From positions 1 to 5,878 of the forward strand of contig DVOF01000032.1 in assembly GCA_018713805.1 (NCBI GenBank): a stretch of DNA of 5,878 nucleotides. Reading direction: 5' to 3'. Shown piece by piece: positions 1-5,877 of this stretch. The translations under genes and the position numbers were made by a program. The stretch's first letter is position 1, and each line of letters begins with the position of its first letter. The DNA is from Candidatus Aphodoplasma excrementigallinarum (GTDB lineage: Bacteria > Bacillota > Clostridia > UBA1381 > UMGS1253). The notes under the pieces are model-generated. The model searched no databases and had not been told where the DNA came from. It worked only from the letters and a program-made list of their open reading frames with translations.

Positions 1-9
1 TACTGATAC

Positions 10-15
10 TATACT
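10..15 (+). promoter_or_regulatory. Probable -10 box of the lipoprotein gene promoter
   Basis: TATACT matches the sigma-A -10 consensus at five of six positions and lies 27 bases before the ATG at 43. Transcription would start near base 22, giving a leader of about 20 nt that carries GGGGGA (30-35). The -35 box would fall outside the left edge of the window, so the promoter is only half visible. Confidence 0.45.
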
Positions 16-42
16 GTTAAGAAAAAATTGGGGGATAAATTT

Positions 43-963
43 ATGAAACGTATTGTATCCGGAGTTTTAACGCTCCTTTTGCTCCTTTCTCTTTGCGCCT
101 GTTCCCTCCCGGTCAGTTTGCCGGACAGCAATTCGGTGCCGGAGAAAGCAGCCGCAGACGGCAGCGCCATGCAGGTCACCTTTCTCGACGTCGGGCAGGG
201 GGACTGCGAGCTGATCGTCCTGCCGGATGGGAAAACCATCCTGATTGACGCGGGCGAGTCAAAAAGCGCGGACGATATTATCTCCTTTTTAGAGGGGCAG
301 GGCATTTCCCGCCTCGACTATGTAATCGCCACGCACCCGCACGCCGACCATATCGGCGGGATGCAGGAAGTGATCGAGGCGTTCGATGTAGGCGAAATCT
401 ATATGCCCAAAGTCGAACACGATACAAAAACGTACGAAAACCTGCTCCTTGCCATTCAGGAAAAGGGGCTGCGGATCCATACCGCCAAAGATGGGGTGAG
501 CCTTATGGAAGAGGGCGGCGTTAGCGCGCAGTTTGTTGCGCCGTGCGCAGACAGCTACAAGGACTTAAACAACTATTCCGCCGTGCTGCGCCTCACGTAT
601 GGGGACGTATCGTTTTTGTTCATGGGCGATGCAGAGCAGGAGTCGGAGGCGCAGATTACGGCTGACGTGTCCGCCGACATCATCAAGCTCGGGCACCACG
701 GTTCGTCCACGTCCTCGTCGCAGGAATTCCTGGAAGCTGTATCCCCCTCCGCCGCCATCATCTCCTGCGGGGCGGGCAACTCCTACGGCCACCCGCACGA
801 GGAAACGCTCCGCACACTTGACCTGCTCGGGATTGAAACCTACCGCACCGACCAGGACGGCACCGTTACCGTGACGACGGATGGCACAACCTATCAAATT
901 CAAACCGCAGCGAGTCAAAAAACCGGCGGCATCGCTTTGATGCTGCCGGTTTTTACAATATAA
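43..963 (+). CDS. ComEC-like metallo-beta-lactamase-fold lipoprotein
   Basis: This 306-residue protein is a predicted cell-surface hydrolase. Residues 1-20 form a lipoprotein signal: KR, a leucine-rich core, then lipobox LCAC with Cys20 as the likely lipidated residue. Residues 43-285 match the MBL domain found at the C-terminus of the competence protein ComEC. Visible motifs are FLDVGQGD (47-54), the metal-binding THPHADHIGG (H98, H100, D102, H103), the MGD motif (D196), GHHGS (H218, H219) and the SYGHP element (247-251). The ComEC membrane channel and OB-type domain are absent, so this is a stand-alone secreted version. In the family such domains are thought to cut phosphodiester bonds, as in extracellular DNA or nucleotides; the substrate here is unknown. 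I chose the ATG at 43 over the in-frame TTG at 28 because GGGGGA (30-35) sits 7 nt before it and the signal peptide then starts properly. The last 14 or so codons run through a transcription terminator (918-954), so the C-terminal tail SQKTGGIALMLPVFTI may be a recent extension. Confidence 0.88.
   Translation: MKRIVSGVLTLLLLLSLCACSLPVSLPDSNSVPEKAAADGSAMQVTFLDVGQGDCELIVLPDGKTILIDAGESKSADDIISFLEGQGISRLDYVIATHPHADHIGGMQEVIEAFDVGEIYMPKVEHDTKTYENLLLAIQEKGLRIHTAKDGVSLMEEGGVSAQFVAPCADSYKDLNNYSAVLRLTYGDVSFLFMGDAEQESEAQITADVSADIIKLGHHGSSTSSSQEFLEAVSPSAAIISCGAGNSYGHPHEETLRTLDLLGIETYRTDQDGTVTVTTDGTTYQIQTAASQKTGGIALMLPVFTI
918..954. terminator. Bidirectional intrinsic terminator between convergent genes
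   Basis: A 16-bp stem (918-933 with 939-954, one G-U pair at 928/944) closes a 5-nt loop, GCTTT. Its core is GC-rich and its ends are runs of A and T. On the plus strand the core is followed by five T (950-954). On the minus strand it is followed by six T (complement of 917-922). It lies 15 bp beyond the antiporter stop codon, a standard position for ending the GNAT-NhaC transcript. For the plus-strand lipoprotein gene it lies inside the coding region, before the TAA at 961-963. Confidence 0.85.
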
Positions 964-969
964 CCATGA

Positions 970-2481
970 CTACCCCTGCGCCGCTTTCCTTTTCTCACTC
1001 CACCATAGCGTCAACAGCGCGCAGAAGAGCAAGACTGCGCCCACCAGCAGGCCTATCCATCCATTTGCCGCCAGGCCGGACACAATATAGCCGATAAACG
1101 CGCACCCGGCTACCAAAAGCGCATACGGCATCTGGGTCGAAACGTGCTCAATGTGGTTGCATTGCGCTCCCGTAGACGACAAAATCGTCGTGTCTGATAT
1201 GGGCGATATATGGTCGCCGCAGACCGCGCCCGCCAAAATGGCGGACACCGTCACCACCAGCAGGTTCGCCGCCCCGCCGCCAAACACAGCCGCCGCAATC
1301 GGGATCAAAATCGCAAACGTCCCCCACGACGTCCCGGTCGCAAACGCAAGCCCCGCCGCAACGAGGAAGAAAATCGCCGGTAAAAGCGACATCGGTATGC
1401 CGCCTGCGCCTACGATCCCCTTCACATAACCGCCCAAGTCGAGATATTCTTCCGCGCACACGCCGCTCAGCGTCCACGCAAACGTCAGAATCAAGATGGC
1501 GGGTACCATCGCCTTAAACCCGTCGGCCAGGCTTTCGGCAAACTGGGAAAACGTTACGACCCGGCGGGGGATGTAGAGGAAAAAGGTGACAAGCAGCGTA
1601 CAAAACGACCCGATCGCAAGCGATAGCGCCGCGTCGCACCCCGCAAATGCGTCGATTATGCCCACGCCTTCCAGAATGCCGCCCGTGTACAGCATTGCCA
1701 GAATGCAAAAAACAATCAGCACAAGGATTGGGATGACGAGGTCGCAAATGCGCCCCCTGCCGTTCTCCGCCGCGGGTTCGCCTTTGTCTTCCTCAGCATG
1801 GCGCCCCGTCTCCACAGGCAGGCTCCGTTTCATCGCGCCAAAGTCAAAATTTGCAGCGATCATGAACACAACCATGGCAAGCGTCAAAAGCGCATACAGG
1901 TTGAACGGGATGGTCTGCAAAAACAGCGCAAAGCCGTCGATCCCGCTCCCCTCGGGCAGAGAAGAGCCGACTGCCGCCGCCCAGCTTGAAACCGGTGCAA
2001 GGATACACACCGGGGCCGCCGTCGCGTCAATGATATAGGCCAGCTTCGCGCGCGAAATCCCGTTTGCGTCCGTGACCGGGCGCATGACCGTCCCTACCGT
2101 CAGGCAGTTGAAATAATCGTCCACAAAAATCAGCACGCCGAGCGCCGACGTCGCAGCGAGCACGCCGCGCTTCGACTTGATCGACCGGGCTGCCCAGCGG
2201 CCGTACGCGCGCGTTGCGCCCGACTTGTTCATCAGCGCGACCAGCATCCCCAGCAAAACGAGGAAAATAAGGATATTGCTGTTTGCGCCGACCTTTTCCC
2301 CCAAGACCGTGAAGGTCGTTTCCAACGCGCCGAGCGGGCTAAAATTGGCGTACATGAGCGCGCCGGACACAATCCCGGCCAGAAGCGAAAAATAGACCTC
2401 CTTTGTCCAAAGCGCCAGCGCAATCGCCAGCAGCGGCGGCAATATGGTCCAGATCGTCTGCTGCAGCCAAACCTCCTGCAT
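970..2481 (-). CDS. NhaC-family Na+/H+ antiporter
   Basis: This 503-residue polytopic membrane protein belongs to the NhaC antiporter family (Pfam Na_H_antiporter), which exchanges external protons for internal Na+ across the cytoplasmic membrane. Hydrophobic segments run almost throughout, broken by a charged cytoplasmic-type loop at about 217-246. Family signatures include FVDDYFNCLTVG (119-130), IDATAAPVCILAPVSSW (151-167), ATGTSWGTF (381-389) and the highly conserved GDHISPISDTTILSS (422-436) followed by HIEHVSTQMPYA. The acidic residues in the VDDY and GDHISPISD segments are candidate ion ligands. The length suits the family, and both ends look intact. The ATG is preceded by AGGGAGGGGA (2486-2495). 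The gene lies 24 bp downstream of the GNAT gene with no terminator or clear promoter between, so they are probably co-transcribed. Some members of this superfamily carry organic acids or amino acids with Na+ (for example malate/lactate exchange by MleN), so the substrate is not fixed by sequence and I give no symbol. Confidence 0.9.
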   Translation of the reverse strand: MQEVWLQQTIWTILPPLLAIALALWTKEVYFSLLAGIVSGALMYANFSPLGALETTFTVLGEKVGANSNILIFLVLLGMLVALMNKSGATRAYGRWAARSIKSKRGVLAATSALGVLIFVDDYFNCLTVGTVMRPVTDANGISRAKLAYIIDATAAPVCILAPVSSWAAAVGSSLPEGSGIDGFALFLQTIPFNLYALLTLAMVVFMIAANFDFGAMKRSLPVETGRHAEEDKGEPAAENGRGRICDLVIPILVLIVFCILAMLYTGGILEGVGIIDAFAGCDAALSLAIGSFCTLLVTFFLYIPRRVVTFSQFAESLADGFKAMVPAILILTFAWTLSGVCAEEYLDLGGYVKGIVGAGGIPMSLLPAIFFLVAAGLAFATGTSWGTFAILIPIAAAVFGGGAANLLVVTVSAILAGAVCGDHISPISDTTILSSTGAQCNHIEHVSTQMPYALLVAGCAFIGYIVSGLAANGWIGLLVGAVLLFCALLTLWWSEKRKAAQG

Positions 2482-2505
2482 ATTCTCCCCTCCCTGTTTT
2501 GATGC

Positions 2506-2988
2506 TTAAACGGTCTTGTCCATTGCTGCGAGCGCAGCTTCGTCCAAGCGGTATGTCGTCCACTCAGAAAGCGGCTGCGCGCCCATTGCCAGATAAAAGC
2601 GGATCGACGGCTCGTTCCAGTCGAGGCATGCCCATTCCATCCGGCCCGCGCCGCGCTCTTTGGCCGTACGCGCCACAGCCTGAAACAGCGCCTTGCCGTA
2701 GCCTTTGCCGCGCTTTTCCTCCCGGACATAAAGGTCCTCAAGGTAGATGCCGCTTTTCCCTTTAAAGGTCGAAAAATTCTCAAAAAACAGCGCAAACCCG
2801 ACCGGCACGCCGTTCTCTTTCGCTAACAAAACCTGCGCGCCGCCCCGGTTGAAAACATTTTCCGCAATCATTTCTTCCGTCGCCTCGACGCAGTCGCTCA
2901 TCTTTTCGTATTCGGCAAGCCCCCGGATCAAATCAAGAATCACTGCTGCGTCCTGCCTCTGTGCCGGCTCAATTACAAAGTTATCCAT
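2506..2988 (-). CDS. GNAT acetyltransferase, spermidine/spermine (SSAT)-like
   Basis: This 160-residue cytoplasmic enzyme is a GNAT-fold acetyl-CoA N-acetyltransferase closely resembling the spermidine/spermine N1-acetyltransferase (SSAT, diamine acetyltransferase) group. Signatures in order are LIRGLAEYEKM (20-30), ATEEMI (36-41), VGFALFFENFSTFKGKSGIYLEDLYV (63-88), the acetyl-CoA pyrophosphate loop RGKGYG (93-98), RMEWACLDWNEPSIRFY (116-132) and LGA/EW-like segments after it. Tyr132 in the FY motif corresponds to the catalytic general acid of human SSAT. Length matches the family. Likely substrates are polyamines, or thialysine and related amino compounds as for SSAT2; sequence alone does not decide. 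The ATG is preceded by GGAGG (2996-3000) with 7 nt spacing. A good promoter lies at 3031-3059. The gene is first in a likely operon with the downstream NhaC-family antiporter, suggesting linked roles in polyamine, pH or salt stress; that link is inference. Confidence 0.88.
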   Translation of the reverse strand: MDNFVIEPAQRQDAAVILDLIRGLAEYEKMSDCVEATEEMIAENVFNRGGAQVLLAKENGVPVGFALFFENFSTFKGKSGIYLEDLYVREEKRGKGYGKALFQAVARTAKERGAGRMEWACLDWNEPSIRFYLAMGAQPLSEWTTYRLDEAALAAMDKTV

Positions 2989-3030
2989 CTCTTTCCCTCC
3001 AAACGCAAAATATCCTTCTGTGATTTCTGT

Positions 3031-3059
3031 ATCGTATCACATTTTTTGCACTTTATCAA
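3031..3059 (-). promoter_or_regulatory. Sigma-A promoter of the GNAT-NhaC operon
   Basis: Read on the minus strand, the -35 is TTGATA (3059-3054, five of six) and the -10 is TACGAT (3036-3031, four of six), separated by 17 bp. A TGA just before the -10 makes an extended -10 element. Transcription should start near 3024, giving a leader of about 36 nt that contains the GGAGG site. There is no room for a riboswitch. Confidence 0.7.
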
Positions 3060-3087
3060 CATAATCTTTTATTTCGCAAGGCAAAAG

Positions 3088-3113
3088 AAAAAAGACAGGC
3101 CGCTCCCTGTCTT
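3088..3113 (-). terminator. Intrinsic terminator of the HAD phosphatase gene
   Basis: An 8-bp stem (AAGACAGG at 3092-3099 with CCTGTCTT at 3106-3113) encloses a 6-nt loop. On the minus strand it is followed by a run of six T (complement of 3088-3093) and then more T-rich sequence. It lies 28 bp past the HAD stop codon and about 29 bp before the -35 of the next promoter, so it separates the HAD gene from the GNAT-NhaC operon. Confidence 0.8.
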
Positions 3114-3141
3114 CATCATGTCCAAAAAATTATTTTTTATT

Positions 3142-3714
3142 TCATGCACGCCCGTCCCATTTTACCAGACGCTCCCCCAAAACGAGATACGCCTGCCCGG
3201 ACGCAAGGCGGGCCATCGGCGTATCGGAACGCGAATCCGAGTAAAAATTTTCGACCTTATAGCCCGGCATCTCCGCCCGGAAACGCACGGCCTTCTCCTC
3301 CCCATAGCAATTCAGGCCATCATATTTTCCCGTGCGCGCATCCACCCGCGAAGCAATCAAATGCGATATGCCAAGCCGCTCGCAGACCGGGCGCAGCAAA
3401 AACTCCGGCGATGCGGAAATCACAACGTCGTCCGGCCTTTGATTGGCGCGGTACCACGCCTTGATCCTGCCCTGCTTATCGTCCCAGAAGCGTTCCACGA
3501 CTGCTTCTATCTCCGGCACGCTGCGGAAAAAGCGGTAAAACCGTTCCTTAAACTGCGTTTTTGTATAAATACCCAGCAGGTACAACAAAAATGCGCCGCC
3601 CTGATAGGGGAGCCATAGCAGGACGGATGGAAAGCGGCGCACGCAATAAAAATAAAAATGCGCCGTGCTGTCGCCGTCATAAATCGTATTATCGAAATCG
3701 TAAACATTCACCAC
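3142..3714 (-). CDS. HAD-IB family phosphatase
   Basis: This 190-residue protein is a haloacid dehalogenase superfamily hydrolase of the phosphoserine phosphatase-like IB type. Motif I is DFDNT (6-10), with Asp6 as the expected phospho-accepting nucleophile and Asp8 as the acid/base. Motif II is VVISAS (97-102, Ser100). Motif III is Lys141 in GEEKAVRF. Motif IV is SDSRSDTP, with Asp160 and Asp164 as Mg2+ ligands. All catalytic elements are present. Between motifs I and II lies a helical C1-type cap, whose first part (about 17-50) is rich in aromatic and aliphatic residues and could touch the membrane. This pattern recalls lipid phosphate phosphatases such as PgpC, but the true substrate cannot be read from sequence. 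Translation starts at GTG (3714) or at the adjacent GTG (3711); GGGGG (3721-3725) lies 6 or 9 nt upstream, and an in-frame stop at 3730-3732 limits extension. It is a single-gene unit with its own strong promoter and terminator. Confidence 0.85.
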   Translation of the reverse strand: MVNVYDFDNTIYDGDSTAHFYFYCVRRFPSVLLWLPYQGGAFLLYLLGIYTKTQFKERFYRFFRSVPEIEAVVERFWDDKQGRIKAWYRANQRPDDVVISASPEFLLRPVCERLGISHLIASRVDARTGKYDGLNCYGEEKAVRFRAEMPGYKVENFYSDSRSDTPMARLASGQAYLVLGERLVKWDGRA

Positions 3715-3748
3715 AGCCCGCCCCCAAACCTAACCCATTGAGGATTTC

Positions 3749-3777
3749 ATTGTATCACAGCGCGGCAATGCTGTCAA
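3749..3777 (-). promoter_or_regulatory. Strong sigma-A promoter of the HAD phosphatase gene
   Basis: On the minus strand, a perfect -35 TTGACA (3777-3772) is followed by a 17-bp spacer and -10 TACAAT (3754-3749, five of six), with a TGA extended -10 directly before it. Transcription should begin near 3742, giving a leader of about 28 nt. The -35 begins only two bases after the T-run of the preceding MATE terminator. No operator-like palindrome is evident, so constitutive expression is likely. Confidence 0.85.
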
Positions 3778-3779
3778 CG

Positions 3780-3807
3780 AAAAGGCCGCCCGCAAAGGCA
3801 GGCGGCC
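3780..3807 (-). terminator. Intrinsic terminator of the MATE gene
   Basis: A GC-rich 7-bp stem (GGCCGCC at 3784-3790 with GGCGGCC at 3801-3807) can be lengthened inward across one C-A mismatch by GC/GC pairing around an AAAG loop. On the minus strand it is followed by four T (complement of 3780-3783). It begins 5 bp past the MATE stop codon. The T-run is short, but the stem is very stable, so termination is likely though perhaps not complete. Confidence 0.75.
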
Positions 3808-3812
3808 GTTTG

Positions 3813-5165
3813 TTACTGCAAATTACGGATGCGTTTTCGATAAACGCCCCAATAAATCAGTATACTGGCAACCAGAGAGAAGCACTCCGCAATCACAAAC
3901 GCATACCACACCGCGTCCAGGCTGATCTTACTGAGCAAATATGCCGCCGGGAGCAAGATGATGATCTGGCGCAACAGGGAAACGAGCAGGCTGTTAAACC
4001 CAAGCCCGAGCGCCTGAAACAGCGTCGAAAACATAATGCCGATCGCCGCCGCGATAAAGCACAGGCTGATTGTCCGAAGCGCAGGGACGCCAATGGCTAA
4101 AATTTCGTCCGTTGCGTTGAAAATCATCAGAAGCAGCTCCGGTATGGTCATAAAAATCAGCATACCGACTGCCATGATAATCACTGCAATAATACAGCCG
4201 TACTTCAGCGCGGACAGCAGCCGCTTTTTATTGCGCGCGCCATAGGAATACCCCATGATCGGCATAACGCCGTGCGTTAGCCCAAACACCGGCATAAAGA
4301 CAAAGGACTGCAATTTGTAGTAGATGCCGAACACCGACACCGCCGCCTCGGAAAAGCCAATCAAAATCCAGTTGAGCGCCGTTGTCAGCACCGAGCCAAT
4401 CGCCTGCATGACGATCGAAGGAACGCCGACGATATAAATATCCTTGATCGTCGTCCAGTTGATCCGGAAATTTTTAAATGTGATATGTACATCATGCGAC
4501 TTTGTAAAAACAATAATAACGGCAAAAACCATCGCTACGATCTGCCCGGCCACCGTCGCAATCGCCGCGCCGGCAATCCCCATCGCCGGTACGCCTAAAA
4601 AGCCGAATATGAAAATCGGGTCGAGAATGATATTCGTGACTGCACCGACAAGCTGGAACAGCATCGGGTAGATCATGTTGCCCGTAGCCTGCAGCGTTTT
4701 TTCCAGATTGACCTCCAGAAAGCTGCCGATCGACACAAAAACCACAATACTCGTATAGGTAATCGCCATTTCCTTCACTTCCGCGCTGGCGTCCAGCATG
4801 GAAAAATACGGTTCAATAAACAAAGCGCCCAGAATTACAAACAAAACCCAGCTTGCAATGGCAAGTAAAACGCCATGCGTCGCCGCACTGTTGGCCTCGG
4901 CAAACCGTTTTTCCCCCAGCCGCCTTGAAACGAGCGAATTGATACCAATGCCCGTCCCCACCGATACAGCCACCAACAGCATTTGTACCGGGAACGCCAG
5001 CGACACCGCCGTCAGCGCCGCCTGGCTGGAATACGCCACATACATGCTGTCTACAATGTTGTACAAGGACTGGATCAGCATGGAAAACATGCTCGGCAAT
5101 GACATTGAGATAATCAGCTTCAGCATGGGAGTCGAAGCCATCTTGTTTTCTTTTATCGTTTCCAT
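3813..5165 (-). CDS. MATE family efflux transporter
   Basis: This 450-residue, 12-helix membrane protein belongs to the MATE (multidrug and toxic compound extrusion) family, which expels cationic drugs, dyes or metabolites in exchange for Na+ or H+. The length is typical. The first half shows SLYNIVDSMYVA (33-44, with Asp39), GTGIGINSLVSRRLGEKRF (70-88) and LQATGNMIYP followed by NIILDPIFIFG (158-188). The second half repeats the plan with VGVPSIVMQ (246-254), PVFGLTHGVMPIMGYSYGARN (292-312) and FQALGLG (383-389). These fit the MepA/DinF-like bacterial branch. The ATG is preceded by AAGGAG with 7 nt spacing. Another ATG at 5170 is out of frame. The gene has its own extended -10 promoter (5188-5217) and terminator (3780-3807). 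It lies 129 bp downstream of bioY with no strong terminator between, so some readthrough from bioY is possible. The substrate is unknown; no adjacent regulator gene is present to hint at it. Confidence 0.92.
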   Translation of the reverse strand: METIKENKMASTPMLKLIISMSLPSMFSMLIQSLYNIVDSMYVAYSSQAALTAVSLAFPVQMLLVAVSVGTGIGINSLVSRRLGEKRFAEANSAATHGVLLAIASWVLFVILGALFIEPYFSMLDASAEVKEMAITYTSIVVFVSIGSFLEVNLEKTLQATGNMIYPMLFQLVGAVTNIILDPIFIFGFLGVPAMGIAGAAIATVAGQIVAMVFAVIIVFTKSHDVHITFKNFRINWTTIKDIYIVGVPSIVMQAIGSVLTTALNWILIGFSEAAVSVFGIYYKLQSFVFMPVFGLTHGVMPIMGYSYGARNKKRLLSALKYGCIIAVIIMAVGMLIFMTIPELLLMIFNATDEILAIGVPALRTISLCFIAAAIGIMFSTLFQALGLGFNSLLVSLLRQIIILLPAAYLLSKISLDAVWYAFVIAECFSLVASILIYWGVYRKRIRNLQ

Positions 5166-5187
5166 TTCATCACTCCTTAACCGCCTT

Positions 5188-5217
5188 ATTATAACATATG
5201 GCAGCAGGGAGCGTAAA
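5188..5217 (-). promoter_or_regulatory. Extended -10 promoter of the MATE gene
   Basis: On the minus strand there is a perfect -10 TATAAT (5193-5188) preceded by TGT, forming an extended -10. The best -35 match is TTTACG (5217-5212, four of six) at 18 bp spacing. The predicted start near 5181 gives a leader of only about 16 nt, just enough for the AAGGAG site, so leader-based regulation of this pump is unlikely. Confidence 0.7.
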
Positions 5218-5294
5218 GCAGTTTTCTACATTTTTCCCATTATAAAATAAAATTTTTGTAAAATCCAAAGCAATTTCAAGTTTGTTTATGTAAA

Positions 5295-5831
5295 TTATTC
5301 CAATTTTAGACGTTTCCGCAACAGCACGCATAGATACGCAGCCAGCGCCGCTTTCAAAGCATCGAATACCACAAACGGGACCACACCCGCCGTAACCGCG
5401 GCGCCAAACGTCATATGGGCAGAGATCGCCAGCCACGCGCTTCCAAACAGATAGCATATTATGAGCGAGGCAAGCATACTAAAAAAGTAGGCCGCAAACC
5501 CCTGTTTTGGAAACAGTTTCATGCAAAGCCCGATCGTCACAACCATAAGCGGATACGCCACCATATATCCGCCCGTCGGGCCGAACAGGGCGCTTGGCCC
5601 GCCCATAAACTTGCCAAATACCGGCAAACCACACCGCCCCAAAAGCAAATAGACAAGGACGGACAGACAGCCGTATCGGATTCCCAACACGCCCCCGCAT
5701 AAAAACACCGCCAGCACCGACAGGGAAAACTGGACCTGGCTGAACGGCAGCGGAACCACGATCTGCGCGCAAATCGCGATAATTGCTGCAAAAATTGCTG
5801 CTAACAGCATATTTTTTGTCTTGAGTTTCAT
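5295..5831 (-). CDS. bioY: BioY, biotin transporter substrate-binding (S) component
   Basis: This 178-residue integral membrane protein is the biotin-binding S component of an ECF-type vitamin transporter. It has about six hydrophobic segments and the BioY hallmark GGPSALFGPTGGYMVAY (77-93), with VPLPFSQVQFSLSVLAVFLCGGVLG (26-50) before it and PFVVFDALKA (152-161) near the end, the conserved Asp157/Lys160 pair being typical of the family. Length is normal and both ends look intact. No ecfT or ecfA genes adjoin it, so it probably shares an energizing module encoded elsewhere (group II ECF arrangement), as is common in Firmicutes; some BioY proteins work alone. No biotin synthesis gene is in the window. 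The ATG is preceded by AAAGGAG (5842-5848) at about 9 nt. The -10 box lies at 5862-5867. Regulation by a BirA-type repressor would be expected, but no classical BirA operator is seen in the 47 bases available. Confidence 0.93.
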   Translation of the reverse strand: MKLKTKNMLLAAIFAAIIAICAQIVVPLPFSQVQFSLSVLAVFLCGGVLGIRYGCLSVLVYLLLGRCGLPVFGKFMGGPSALFGPTGGYMVAYPLMVVTIGLCMKLFPKQGFAAYFFSMLASLIICYLFGSAWLAISAHMTFGAAVTAGVVPFVVFDALKAALAAYLCVLLRKRLKLE

Positions 5832-5843
5832 TTTGCCACACTC

Positions 5844-5877
5844 CTTTTTGGACTATGTGACATTATAAAACAAAAAG
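5844..5877. repeat. Imperfect operator candidate: 7-bp inverted repeat around the bioY -10
   Basis: CTTTTTG (5844-5850) and CAAAAAG (5871-5877) are perfect inverted repeats separated by 20 bp that contain the -10 box and expected transcription start. Because one arm lies upstream of the start site, this could act as DNA but not as an RNA hairpin. It does not match the known BirA operator halves (TTGTTAACC type), and A/T-run repeats arise easily by chance, so support is weak. Confidence 0.2.
5862..5867 (-). promoter_or_regulatory. -10 box of the bioY promoter (-35 outside window)
   Basis: A perfect TATAAT on the minus strand lies 30 bp upstream of the bioY ATG. Transcription would start near 5855, giving a leader of about 23 nt. 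The matching -35 would lie at about 5885, past the right edge, so the promoter cannot be confirmed. Confidence 0.55.

Noticed and set aside
28..42. Upstream TTG start for the lipoprotein gene, adding MGDKF
   Set aside because: It would overlap the ribosome binding site for the ATG at 43, leaves almost no leader after the predicted -10 at 10-15, and puts extra residues before a well-formed signal peptide.
565..918. 117-codon minus-strand open frame opposite the lipoprotein gene
   Set aside because: The product is arginine/glycine-rich, typical of a shadow frame over GC-rich coding sequence, and the plus strand carries the conserved MBL motifs.
2232..2795. 187-codon minus-strand open frame overlapping both the GNAT and antiporter genes
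   Set aside because: It is a frame-shifted shadow of both genes, rich in R, W and C, with no domain resemblance. Both real genes have their own ribosome binding sites.
3124..3138. AT-only palindrome (A6, TTA, T6) just after the HAD stop codon
   Set aside because: It has no GC pairs and almost no loop, so it would not form a stable RNA hairpin. The GC-containing hairpin at 3092-3113 is the credible terminator.
3046..3618. 190-codon plus-strand open frame
   Set aside because: It runs antisense to the HAD gene and over the intergenic terminator and promoter. The product is low-complexity, matches no family I know, and the opposite strand has a full set of HAD catalytic motifs.
3561..4100. 179-codon plus-strand open frame
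   Set aside because: It spans antisense HAD sequence, the promoter/terminator region and antisense MATE sequence, and its product is basic and low-complexity.
5239..5268. Second possible promoter for the MATE gene (TATAAT at 5244-5239, TTGGAT at 5268-5263)
   Set aside because: The -10 is perfect but the -35 matches only three of six, there is no TGN extension, and the region is so AT-rich that a chance TATAAT is likely. A better promoter lies closer to the gene.
5218..5294. Possible bioY terminator in the AT-rich gap before the MATE promoter
   Set aside because: Only weak A/T pairings can be drawn, with no GC-rich stem before a T-run, so I do not call one.
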